NCBI GenBank assembly: GCA_019417465.1
Contig: DXVF01000015.1
Coordinates: 1-41,530, forward strand
DNA: 41,530 nt
Reading direction: 5' to 3'
DNA from: Clostridiales bacterium
GTDB taxonomy: Bacteria > Bacillota > Clostridia > TANB77 > CAG-508
In this document: piece by piece, positions 18,501-24,652 of the stretch
Layout of the letters: the number at the start of each line of letters is the position of its first letter
Numbering within the stretch: the first letter of the stretch is position 1
Program-made: the position numbers and the translations under genes
The notes under the pieces: generated by a model
What the model was told of the DNA's origin: nothing
Databases searched by the model: none
What the model saw: the letters and a program-made list of their open reading frames with translations, nothing else

Positions 18501-18664
18501 TTCCAAATCCGCAAAATGAAGATGTTAAATATACAGTTAGAGAATTAGCTATATTAGCAACAGCAACTAAAGCCATTCAAGAGTTAAATGAAAAAGTAGA
18601 AAAGCAAGAAAAATTAATAAATAAATTACTACAAAAATTAGGAGAGGAGGATACTGATGCTTGA
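15593..18664 (+). CDS. Tail-associated structural protein with S74 chaperone domain (three +1 shifts at CGG)
   Basis: A 1,022-residue protein. The first about 330 residues form a prophage tail hub/endopeptidase-like region, the middle (about 350-490) is coiled coil, followed by a carbohydrate-binding-like beta region, and the end (from about residue 913, SDERLKENIQETKLNALERI) is a peptidase S74 intramolecular chaperone that trims itself after fibre trimerisation. Three +1 shifts are needed. ATT-CGG at 15950-15952 gives IPIGDFNVDDF. TTG-CGG at 16140-16142 gives KKGVELGSTSFLG. AAG-CGG at 16399-16401 gives SFKKGNDTGSTLW. All three restore the expected hub-family sequence. No other gene in the window has so many shift sites. 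It overlaps the next gene by eight bases. Confidence 0.88.
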
Positions 18665-20156
18665 AACAGAATTTCTAAAATTAAAATATCATGACGATGT
18701 AGAAAACAATACAGATGAGGTAGATGCAGAAGAATACTTTAATAACAATTATAAAAAGATAGATGCATATACAAAAAAACTCGAACAACAAAAAAATAAT
18801 TTATCTAAGCAAATGCCGTGGAACACAGTACAAGGCGAATCTCTACACATAGAAGACGCAGCAGAATGGAACGAAAATAGTTTAAGCATAGCTGGAAATT
18901 TGGAACAAGAGAAAAGAGAAGGGTATAACTTAGCAAAAATAGTTAGAACGTTAAAAGCAGTCAGCGGTGGTATTCCGAGTGGTGATTCTTCGGGAGGAAC
19001 TATAAATAGCATAGATGACAATAATATAAATTTTAAAATTACAAGTCAATATGCGGGCTTTATAACAGAACCTATAGAGGTCAAAAGTGGAGAAACAATA
19101 TATGCAAGTTTTAATTTAAGTGGAGGCAATTCTACAATAAGACAAGCATTTGTAAAAGTAAACGAAGATGGAAGTTATACTAGTTTGATCCTTAATACAG
19201 ATGTTGCAGACGGAAAAGTTAAAAAGACTTATACAGCTACAGAAAATCTAAAAGTTATATTTGAATTATATACAAAAAATGATGCTACATACACTATAGA
19301 TGTTAAAGAACTTATGATAGCAAAACAAGACAATTTAGATTACGAAGCCTACGGTGCAACACCTTCTATGGAATATCCTAGCATGCCAGTTGTGTGTACA
19401 GGAGAGCAGAAGATAAAAGTAAATGATGATATAGTAGAAACACTAGATTTAGGTTCTACAGAACTATGCAAAATAGTAGATAGTAACGGTAATACAGTAG
19501 CACAAGATAAAGCAGTGTACAAAAATGGCAAATGGCAGTGGGAGAAGAAGATTAAGAAATTAGTACTAACAGGTACAGAGAGCTGGGAGGAAACTACTGC
19601 AGCAGACGGATTTTATAGATATATGTATAAAGTAAATTCTACTGATTTAATTCACAATGCTTCTGCAAACGTCTATGGAGCTAATTCTCATTTTACTCAA
19701 AGAAATCAGCAAAGCCACGGACCATACGAGTATTTATGTGTACAGAAAAATCCAGCTGGAGGAAATATATACATACAATTAAAAGATATAGCTACAGTGC
19801 AAGAATTAACAACATTTTTAGCAGAACAATACTCTAAAGGTACACCTGTTACAGTTTATTACGTACTAGCAACGCCCGAATACATCGACTGCACAACAGA
19901 ACAATCCGCAGTCTTAGACAAACTATACAACAATTTTAAATTGCAGAAAGGTGTAAACAACATAATTGTAGAGACAGATAACGGTGTAGGTGTAGAAATG
20001 GACTTAAATTATATGCAGGATATTAACATATTAAGAGAACAAGAACATACAGAATTTAATAATAGAATAACAGCAATAGAAAACTTGTTAAGTACAACAC
20101 AAACAAGTGCAATGCTTTTAGATAATTTAGAGACTGATTTAGAAAGTGAGGTGTAA
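18657..20156 (+). CDS. Tail fibre/baseplate-like protein, 499 aa
   Basis: The N-terminus (EFLKLKYHDDVENNTDEVDA, then FNNNYKKIDAYTKKLEQQ) is a helical anchor that probably attaches to the tail hub encoded just upstream. The centre is a beta-sandwich region (VKSGETIYASFNLSGGN and so on) resembling carbohydrate-binding modules. It includes YEAYGATPSMEYPSMPV, a motif that recurs in Firmicutes phage receptor-binding and baseplate proteins. The C-terminus is coiled coil. A receptor-binding role is likely but not proven. Confidence 0.65.
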   Translation: MLETEFLKLKYHDDVENNTDEVDAEEYFNNNYKKIDAYTKKLEQQKNNLSKQMPWNTVQGESLHIEDAAEWNENSLSIAGNLEQEKREGYNLAKIVRTLKAVSGGIPSGDSSGGTINSIDDNNINFKITSQYAGFITEPIEVKSGETIYASFNLSGGNSTIRQAFVKVNEDGSYTSLILNTDVADGKVKKTYTATENLKVIFELYTKNDATYTIDVKELMIAKQDNLDYEAYGATPSMEYPSMPVVCTGEQKIKVNDDIVETLDLGSTELCKIVDSNGNTVAQDKAVYKNGKWQWEKKIKKLVLTGTESWEETTAADGFYRYMYKVNSTDLIHNASANVYGANSHFTQRNQQSHGPYEYLCVQKNPAGGNIYIQLKDIATVQELTTFLAEQYSKGTPVTVYYVLATPEYIDCTTEQSAVLDKLYNNFKLQKGVNNIIVETDNGVGVEMDLNYMQDINILREQEHTEFNNRITAIENLLSTTQTSAMLLDNLETDLESEV

Positions 20157-20158
20157 AT

Positions 20159-20359
20159 ATGAATATAGCAACTTTATTAGAGAGATTAATAAATAAAAAA
20201 TTCTATGAAAACAAAAAAGTAATACAAAACAAATTAAATGTATTTTATGCAATGTCTAAAATAAGCGATGAAGAATTTAGTAATTTAACATTAAAAATAG
20301 AAGAAGTATATGTAGAAGTTACAGAAACATCTACAGAATCAGCAGAGGTGGTGGAGTAG
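20159..20359 (+). CDS. Small tail/lysis-junction protein, 66 aa
   Basis: A short acidic helical protein starting MNIATLLERLINKKFYENKK, with KISDEEFSNLTLKIEEVY. It lies between the fibre gene and the holin genes, where XkdX-like small proteins often occur, and its stop abuts the next start. Function unknown. Confidence 0.5.
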   Translation: MNIATLLERLINKKFYENKKVIQNKLNVFYAMSKISDEEFSNLTLKIEEVYVEVTETSTESAEVVE

Positions 20360-20593
20360 ATGGAGAATATAGTAAACTTAATAGCAAACTATGGAGTGTC
20401 TGCAATAGTAGTAGGCTTGTTTGTGTGGGACTGGGTAACTAATAAAAAGAAAATAACAGAGACTTTAGAAGAAATGAAAGTATCTAATAGTAATACTTCT
20501 AAGTCTCTAGAATTATTGCAGAAGAGTATGGAAAATCAAGAAAAAACTTTAGAAGAAATTAAGAAGGAGGTAATCTTATGCAAGAAGCAATAA
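20360..20593 (+). CDS. BhlA/UviB-type holin-like protein
   Basis: The 77-residue protein has one N-terminal membrane helix (VNLIANYGVSAIVVGLFVWD) followed by a charged coiled tail ending in lysines, the layout of the BhlA/UviB bacteriocin or holin-like family. It would help open the membrane for the endolysin. The ATG follows the previous stop directly, with GAGGTGGTGG as ribosome site. Confidence 0.75.
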   Translation: MENIVNLIANYGVSAIVVGLFVWDWVTNKKKITETLEEMKVSNSNTSKSLELLQKSMENQEKTLEEIKKEVILCKKQ

Positions 20594-20769
20594 AACAATT
20601 CTTATTAAACATAGCAAATCTATTTAAAGTAAAAACAATATTAAGCTTAGCAGTAATAATAACAGTATGTATTTTAACTTTTAAAAATGTAGTAAGTGTA
20701 GAAGCCTTTATGGCAATAGCAAGTGCTATTATTACATATTACTTTACAAAGAAAGAGAAGGAGGAATAA
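20578..20769 (+). CDS. Second holin-like membrane protein, 63 aa
   Basis: An N-terminal amphipathic segment is followed by two hydrophobic helices (TILSLAVIITVCILTF and EAFMAIASAIITYYF) and a lysine-rich tail, the form of small phage holins of the phi-LC3 type. AAGGAGG precedes the ATG, inside the upstream gene. With the preceding gene and the endolysin it forms the lysis cassette. Confidence 0.72.
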   Translation: MQEAIKQFLLNIANLFKVKTILSLAVIITVCILTFKNVVSVEAFMAIASAIITYYFTKKEKEE

Positions 20770-20771
20770 AT

Positions 20772-21386
20772 ATGTTAAATATAAGACAACGTCAAATGAA
20801 TTTAAAATTTTTAGGATTTTACAATAAGTCTATAGATGGTGTAGAAGGAGAAGGAACAAAACAAGCTTATAAGGATTTTCAAAAAACTAACGGACTTGTT
20901 GTAGATGGAATCTACGGTGTAAATACAGATGCTAAACTAATAGCAGTAATAAAAGAAATACAAAAAAGTTTAGGAGTTACTGCAGACGGTGTAGCAGGAG
21001 AAATCACAACAAAGGCAAGAGATAATAAAAATCTTAGTTGGGACAATATAAAGCACTTCAAAAAGACAGAATTTACTTGTAAATGTGGTTGTGGAATGAA
21101 TAACATAGATTTAAAACTAGTTAATGTTTTAGAAGATATTCGTAATCATTTCGGACAAGCTTGCGTAGTTACAAGCGGTTGTAGATGTGCAACACATAAC
21201 AAAAGAGTTGGTGGAGTGCAAGGTTCTAGACATGTTAGTGGTAAGGCATCTGATATCTATGTAAAAGGTGTAAGTGCTAATACGTTACTTGCTTATACTA
21301 AATCTTTAGTAAGTAAAGGTAAATTAAGATATACATATACAAATGGTTCAAATATGAACGGTGTAGTGCATGTAGATATAAATTAA
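20772..21386 (+). CDS. Endolysin, peptidoglycan-binding plus M15 peptidase
   Basis: Residues 1-75 hold a peptidoglycan-binding repeat region (GFYNKSIDGVEGEGTKQAYK and LGVTADGVAGEITTK). Residues 95-204 form a peptidase M15 domain with KKTEFTCKCGCG, VTSGCRCATHNKRVGG, SRHVSGKASDIYV and VVHVDIN; the last two supply the zinc ligands His, Asp and His. It would cut cell-wall cross-bridges at lysis. AGGAGG lies upstream and the gene follows the holins by two bases. Confidence 0.88.
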   Translation: MLNIRQRQMNLKFLGFYNKSIDGVEGEGTKQAYKDFQKTNGLVVDGIYGVNTDAKLIAVIKEIQKSLGVTADGVAGEITTKARDNKNLSWDNIKHFKKTEFTCKCGCGMNNIDLKLVNVLEDIRNHFGQACVVTSGCRCATHNKRVGGVQGSRHVSGKASDIYVKGVSANTLLAYTKSLVSKGKLRYTYTNGSNMNGVVHVDIN

Positions 21387-21431
21387 CAAAGTTGAGTAGT
21401 TTTATACTAACTGCAACAAAATAGAAAGAAA

Positions 21432-21456
21432 TAGAGCTAGATTAATTTCTAGCTCT
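21432..21456. terminator. Hairpin after the lysis cassette
   Basis: AGAGCTAG and CTAGCTCT form a perfect eight-pair stem. The T-run is poor on the plus strand and somewhat better on the minus strand (ATTTCTTT). Probably the end of the late transcript. Confidence 0.45.
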
Positions 21457-21461
21457 GAAAC

Positions 21462-21581
21462 AAAAAAAGAATGTTGATTCTGGTTCAACATTCAAAACCT
21501 CGAGTCACGTCTAAGCGTTCACACGAATAGATTACTGGTTCTATTCAACCTCGAGTGATACCTTATACAAGGTACTCTCTG
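21462..21581 (-). ncRNA. Candidate prophage small RNA with tandem hairpins
   Basis: Read on the minus strand, three hairpins follow each other: TACCTT/AAGGTA, GAATAG/CTATTC and a strong terminal GAATGTTGA/TCAACATTC followed by seven Ts. ACTCGAGGTT occurs twice between them as an exposed linker. A promoter lies at 21588-21616. The repeated linker could be a seed for base-pairing or a protein site. I see no open frame with a ribosome site. Confidence 0.6.
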
Positions 21582-21587
21582 TAAATT

Positions 21588-21616
21588 ATATTAACAGATT
21601 ACAAATTATATGTCAA
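21588..21616 (-). promoter_or_regulatory. Promoter of the candidate small RNA
   Basis: On the minus strand TTGACA (21616-21611), 17 bases, TAATAT (21593-21588). It overlaps the end of the upstream minus-strand gene. Confidence 0.55.
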
Positions 21617-22065
21617 GAGCTTTTTCATATTTGTATATAAGGTTACCAAAGTATTTTTCTTCAGCTTCTTTACGTACTTTTATAGCTTCTTCTAAAGTAT
21701 TATAATAACCTAGATGAATTGTTTTTTTATTAACGGTTATTCGAACTCTATATTTATTACCTACAATTGTAATTCCGAGGATATCCAGTTTTATTGTTTT
21801 TTTGAGTATTGTTTAAATTATAGAGTATTCGTTTTTCTTTGCAAGTTTCATTTGCTAAATTAGACAAATTTCCTCTAACATTACAACCACAACTTTTTAC
21901 TTCACCGTTAAAAACCTGAGTAAATACCATTTCTTTAATATTTCCGCAATCACATTTAAATAAAGCTAATTTAGAATTATTTTTATCTATTTTATTTAAG
22001 TTTTTAATTAGAGTAAGTTTATTAAATTTTTTACCGATATAATTATCTATATTATAACCTCTCAT
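21606..22065 (-). CDS. AP2-domain DNA-binding protein (+1 shift at CGG)
   Basis: The first 90 residues contain a zinc-ribbon-like region (IGKKFNKLTLI, FKCDCGNIKEM, GEVKSCGC), as in phage HNH/AP2 proteins. At 21777-21775 CCT-CGG is read Pro-(C)-Gly, and the new frame gives GITIVGNKYRVRITVNKK, then TIHLGYYNTLEEAIKVRK and EAEEKYFG. This is an unmistakable AP2 domain ending, with the usual I.LG.F...EEA...R sequence. Total 152 residues. Without the shift the protein would stop in front of its DNA-binding domain. It follows the AbrB-like gene by one base on the same transcript. No HNH catalytic motif is visible, so it may be a regulator rather than a homing nuclease. Confidence 0.85.
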
Positions 22066-22066
22066 A

Positions 22067-22241
22067 TCAAGCCTTCTTTATAATAATTTCTTTTTTTATA
22101 TTATCATAAATTAATTTAACTTGTCTATTTTTTTCATCAATTCCGCATATCTTTTAATATAGAAGAGGGAAGAGTAAGCCTTTTCGTGATGCTTCCACTT
22201 CCGGCTTTATTAAAAGATACATTTAATATTCTTTCTTCCAT
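22067..22241 (-). CDS. AbrB/SpoVT-like DNA-binding protein (+1 shift at CGG)
   Basis: A 57-residue swapped-hairpin protein: ILNVSFNKAGSGSITKRLTL and PSSILKDMGIDEKNRQVKL, ending KKEIIIKKA. The first 32 residues come from one frame; ATG-CGG at 22145-22143 is then read Met-(C)-Gly, and the rest lies in the next frame. LKDMGI is the well-known conserved LK.LGI turn of the AbrB family, so the residue at the shift is very likely glycine. AGGAGG stands seven bases before the ATG. Likely a phage regulator or the antitoxin-type partner in the leftward operon. Confidence 0.85.
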
Positions 22242-22249
22242 GAATCCTC

Positions 22250-22747
22250 CTATTTAATTATATTTAAGATTTCTTCTACTTTATTTTCAATCTCATCATT
22301 ATAAAAAATATTTGTTATTTCATCAGCGTTACCTTGCCATACAATTTTTTCACATTTAGCAACTATTTCTCCGTCATGCCCTTTAGCAACTTCTTCACCT
22401 TCGAAAATTGTAATTATTTTTCTATCATCATATTTGTAGTTATTAGAAAATTCGATTCCTTCTTCGCTTAATTCGAAACAAGAACAACCGTTTAAAGTCC
22501 ATTCATCTTTAATAAATTCTTTTACTAATTCATTAAATTTTTCGTTATATTCTTCTTCTGTAATTTCTTCATCTAATAATTTTTCTTGTAATTCATTGTA
22601 TGTATCTAAATAATAACCTTGCACAAAATATCCTTCATCTTCAAATTCAAATATTGCCATTTCTTCTGCATTATGTCCGTATAAAACTGATGTATGTTCT
22701 GTTCCTTTGAAATTTTCTTTTTCACAATCAAATCTAAAATATAACAT
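22250..22747 (-). CDS. Acidic prophage protein of unknown function, 165 aa
   Basis: The start at 22747 is chosen because GAGAGAGGT lies just upstream; the longer frame would read through the promoter. The protein begins MLYFRFDCEKENFKG, is rich in Glu and Asp, and has NGCSCFELSEEGIEF in the middle. It is the first gene of a leftward, operator-controlled transcript with the AbrB-like and AP2 genes, so it is probably expressed in the lysogen. I do not recognise the family; an anti-defence or lysogenic-conversion role is only a guess. Confidence 0.65.
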   Translation of the reverse strand: MLYFRFDCEKENFKGTEHTSVLYGHNAEEMAIFEFEDEGYFVQGYYLDTYNELQEKLLDEEITEEEYNEKFNELVKEFIKDEWTLNGCSCFELSEEGIEFSNNYKYDDRKIITIFEGEEVAKGHDGEIVAKCEKIVWQGNADEITNIFYNDEIENKVEEILNIIK

Positions 22748-22778
22748 TTTAATTACCTCTCTCTCATTTGTTAAATAT

Positions 22779-22807
22779 ATTATACATGACGTAACGTCAA
22801 ATGTCAA
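22779..22807 (-). promoter_or_regulatory. Operator-controlled promoter of the leftward operon
   Basis: On the minus strand TTGACA (22807-22802), 17 bases, TATAAT (22784-22779), an ideal promoter. The spacer holds the palindrome TGACGT-T-ACGTCA (22799-22787), placed where a bound repressor would block polymerase. Confidence 0.8.
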
Positions 22808-22819
22808 CACTTTTTTCAA

Positions 22820-23046
22820 AAAAATATAAAAAATTTTTAAAATGTTTAAAACATGCTAAAATCAAGACATAAAAGTATATGTTTAAGATATAAAAAAGGC
22901 TTAAAATTGATTGTAGTGGGTCGGTTCTAAAACAAAATAATCACGAATAGAATTATAATAATATGAGAATAATAAAAGTGATACAAAGCAAACTTTACAA
23001 ATTATGTAAATTGTTGTATAATAATAAATAACTCGAGATGTTTTAA
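22820..23046. other. Non-coding stretch with a rightward promoter
   Basis: No convincing gene. TTTACA (22994-22999), 17 bases, TATAAT (23017-23022) forms a rightward promoter. A similar arrangement, with GATACAAAG, AAAC and GTTGTATAATAAT shared, precedes the Spo0E-like gene near 23208-23240, suggesting a duplicated promoter region. Confidence 0.5.
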
Positions 23047-23145
23047 ATGTTGACAAATGAAATTAGAATGATAAAATTAAAAAAGAAGTCGAAAAATGTT
23101 AATGAAATGCTTAAGCAAGAAAACAAAGAAAATGCAAAAGACTAG
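23047..23145 (+). CDS. Possible 32-aa peptide
   Basis: Directly after a good promoter an ATG opens a 32-codon lysine-rich frame (MLTNEIRMIKLKKKSKNVNE and on) whose stop lies inside the following terminator. There is no clear ribosome site, so the transcript may instead be a small RNA of about 120 bases. Confidence 0.3.
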   Translation: MLTNEIRMIKLKKKSKNVNEMLKQENKENAKD

Positions 23146-23184
23146 CAATAGTCTTTTTTATTTTAGACTAGCAAACGCTAGTCT
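23136..23184 (+). terminator. Double terminator
   Basis: AAAAGACTA-GCAA-TAGTCTTTTTT is followed within a few bases by a second hairpin, AGACTAGC-AAAC-GCTAGTCT-TTT. The two share the GACTAG sequence and could form alternative structures. Confidence 0.65.
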
Positions 23185-23257
23185 TTTAACGTATTCGACA
23201 ATTTTTACGATACAAAGTAAACATAAAGTTGTATAATAATCACAAGAGGTGATTACT

Positions 23258-23410
23258 ATGAAAAATTATAGAATAGAATTACTTATTACAAAGAATCGTG
23301 CGAGATTGGAACGAATGATAAAGGAAGATTACAGCAAAAGTAAGATATTAAGACAAAGTCAAAAACTTGATAAATACATAAATATAATGATGAGAGAACT
23401 AGTGAAATAG
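23258..23410 (+). CDS. Spo0E-like aspartyl-phosphate phosphatase
   Basis: A 50-residue two-helix protein with KSKILRQSQKLDKYINIMM near its end; SQKLD is the signature of the Spo0E family, whose members remove the phosphate from Spo0A and delay sporulation. Length is typical. CAAGAGGTGAT precedes the ATG. A prophage copy would let the phage hold its host in vegetative growth. The first residues of the active helix are conventional for the family; activity is inferred. Confidence 0.75.
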   Translation: MKNYRIELLITKNRARLERMIKEDYSKSKILRQSQKLDKYINIMMRELVK

Positions 23411-23465
23411 TTATCTTTTTGCATAATAGATAAAATTCTACAAATACTAAGAAGTAGGTGATATT

Positions 23466-23648
23466 ATGAATTATTATAAAAAGAGCTTAAAAGAATTTAA
23501 GAGAAAATTGAAAGAAAATAAAAACATAACAAAAGAAGAATGGGATAAGTATGCACATGAAAATTGTTTATTTAGTGTATTTACTTTAATGGCACATGCA
23601 GATGTGGAAAGATTTGAGGAATTGAAGAAGATGTATATATTGTTTTAG
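23466..23648 (+). CDS. Small protein related to the neighbouring Spo0E fusion, 60 aa
   Basis: A basic N-terminal helix is followed by TKEEWDKYAHENCLFSVFTL and a helix ending FEELKKMY. The W-x-x-YA-x-x-N-x-L-x-S pattern is also present in the C-terminal half of the next gene (VQEWNRYAKANNLLSTESI), so the two share a domain. AAGTAGGTGAT lies upstream. Function unknown; likely part of the same sporulation-related set. Confidence 0.5.
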   Translation: MNYYKKSLKEFKRKLKENKNITKEEWDKYAHENCLFSVFTLMAHADVERFEELKKMYILF

Positions 23649-23680
23649 AAGTGCAGATACTAACATCTAGGTGATGTTAT

Positions 23681-24052
23681 GTGAATGTATATAGAAAAAT
23701 AAGAGCATTGCAAAGAAAATTAAATGATAGTATTACGAAAAATGGATTAAGTAATGATAAAACAGTAGAATTAAGTTTAGAAATAGATGAATTAATAAAT
23801 AATTATTATAAACAAACAGAAGTGAGAAAATATCCAAGTGACAGTCCGATTCTATATTATTTTAATGTAAGCTATAATAGACTAAAGGATTATACAGAAG
23901 AAAAAAATAAATTCCCAACTGTGCAAGAATGGAATAGATATGCTAAAGCAAATAATTTACTTTCTACAGAAAGCATTAAATATATAGCAATATTGAAGTG
24001 GGATTATTTAAAGATAAAAGTAGAAAGAGAATTGAATATGAATAAATTTTGA
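23681..24052 (+). CDS. Spo0E-like domain fused to a small C-terminal domain
   Basis: A GTG start follows TAGGTGATGTTAT. Residues 1-42 (RKIRALQRKLNDSITKNGLS, then VELSLEIDELINNYYK) have the helix-turn-helix hairpin and S..(I/L)DELI ending of Spo0E-like proteins, although the canonical SQ.LD is SLEID here. Residues 75-110 carry the same WN.YA..N.LLS module as the upstream gene. It ends just before a strong terminator. It may be a phosphatase or a binding-only decoy. Confidence 0.55.
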   Translation: MNVYRKIRALQRKLNDSITKNGLSNDKTVELSLEIDELINNYYKQTEVRKYPSDSPILYYFNVSYNRLKDYTEEKNKFPTVQEWNRYAKANNLLSTESIKYIAILKWDYLKIKVERELNMNKF

Positions 24053-24071
24053 AAAAATTTTAAAAAAATTT

Positions 24072-24102
24072 GTGTAGTGTTTTCAATCACTACACGTTTT
24101 TT
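24072..24102 (+). terminator. Strong rho-independent terminator
   Basis: GTGTAGTG and CACTACAC form a perfect eight-pair stem followed by GTTTTTT. It ends the Spo0E-like gene group. Confidence 0.8.
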
Positions 24103-24147
24103 ATTCCCTTTTATTTCCAAATCATGTCGAAAGTGCGGGCTCGTTTC

Positions 24148-24176
24148 TTGACGTATTTTTAAAAAGATTATAATAT
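24148..24176 (+). promoter_or_regulatory. Promoter of the structured-leader gene
   Basis: TTGACG, 17 bases, TAATAT, with TATAAT overlapping. Transcription would begin about seven bases before the hairpins at 24191. Confidence 0.6.
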
Positions 24177-24190
24177 TTATAAAGAAAAGA

Positions 24191-24264
24191 GAGATAACTC
24201 AGCTGCAACTGAGATTATCTCTGGAAGTATACGCAAAAGCGAAATACAGTTCTAGTATACTTCC
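24191..24264 (+). ncRNA. Two consecutive long hairpins in a leader
   Basis: GAGATAA...TTATCTC with an inner CTCAG/CTGAG forms the first hairpin (24191-24221). GGAAGTATAC (24223-24232) pairs perfectly with GTATACTTCC (24255-24264) as the second. They lie between a promoter and a 48-codon gene, suggesting a regulatory leader or a small RNA. Confidence 0.55.
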
Positions 24265-24298
24265 ATTTTCGTCAAATGTCAAATTTGGGAGGTATATT

Positions 24299-24445
24299 AT
24301 GGAAGAGAAGATTGTAGAAGAATTAAGTAGAAGGTACTGTAAGAAGGAAGCAGTTATTGAAATGATGATGTTACAATGCATTAATTTAGGATTGAATAAA
24401 GATAATTCAATACAAATGATTGAGCAATTTTATAAAATAAAATAA
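24299..24445 (+). CDS. Small hypothetical protein at the prophage right end, 48 aa
   Basis: GGGAGG precedes the ATG by eight bases. The helical peptide begins MEEKIVEELSRRYCKKEAV and ends QMIEQFYKIK. It is the last gene before the presumed attachment site, with its own promoter and structured leader. Function unknown. Confidence 0.55.
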   Translation: MEEKIVEELSRRYCKKEAVIEMMMLQCINLGLNKDNSIQMIEQFYKIK

Positions 24446-24580
24446 TTTGTTACTAATTTGTTACTAATAAGATAATATTAGATAGTTTTAGACGAAACAT
24501 AAAAAACGATTAAAACCTAGTAGTATCAGTATTTCTATTGATATTGCTAGATTTTTAAATTTTACACAAAATACATCAAA
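24446..24580. other. Probable right prophage/host junction
   Basis: Phage-like small genes end here and host fatty-acid genes begin. TTTGTTACTAA is present twice in tandem (about 24448-24470), like integrase arm sites, and an imperfect hairpin CTAG..ATATCA/TGATATTGCTAG (about 24511-24551) looks like a terminator of a host gene. The left junction is outside the window, so the core att sequence cannot be defined. Confidence 0.4.
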
Positions 24581-24594
24581 TCTGACCAGTCAGA
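24581..24594. promoter_or_regulatory. Operator-like palindrome upstream of fabH
   Basis: TCTGAC-CA-GTCAGA is a perfect inverted repeat about 60 bases before fabH, of the size bound by TetR-type repressors. It may control the fatty-acid operon. Confidence 0.5.
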
Positions 24595-24652
24595 CTAATA
24601 GAAAAAATATACCATTTAAGGTAAAATATAACTTGATTTATAAGGGGTGAAT

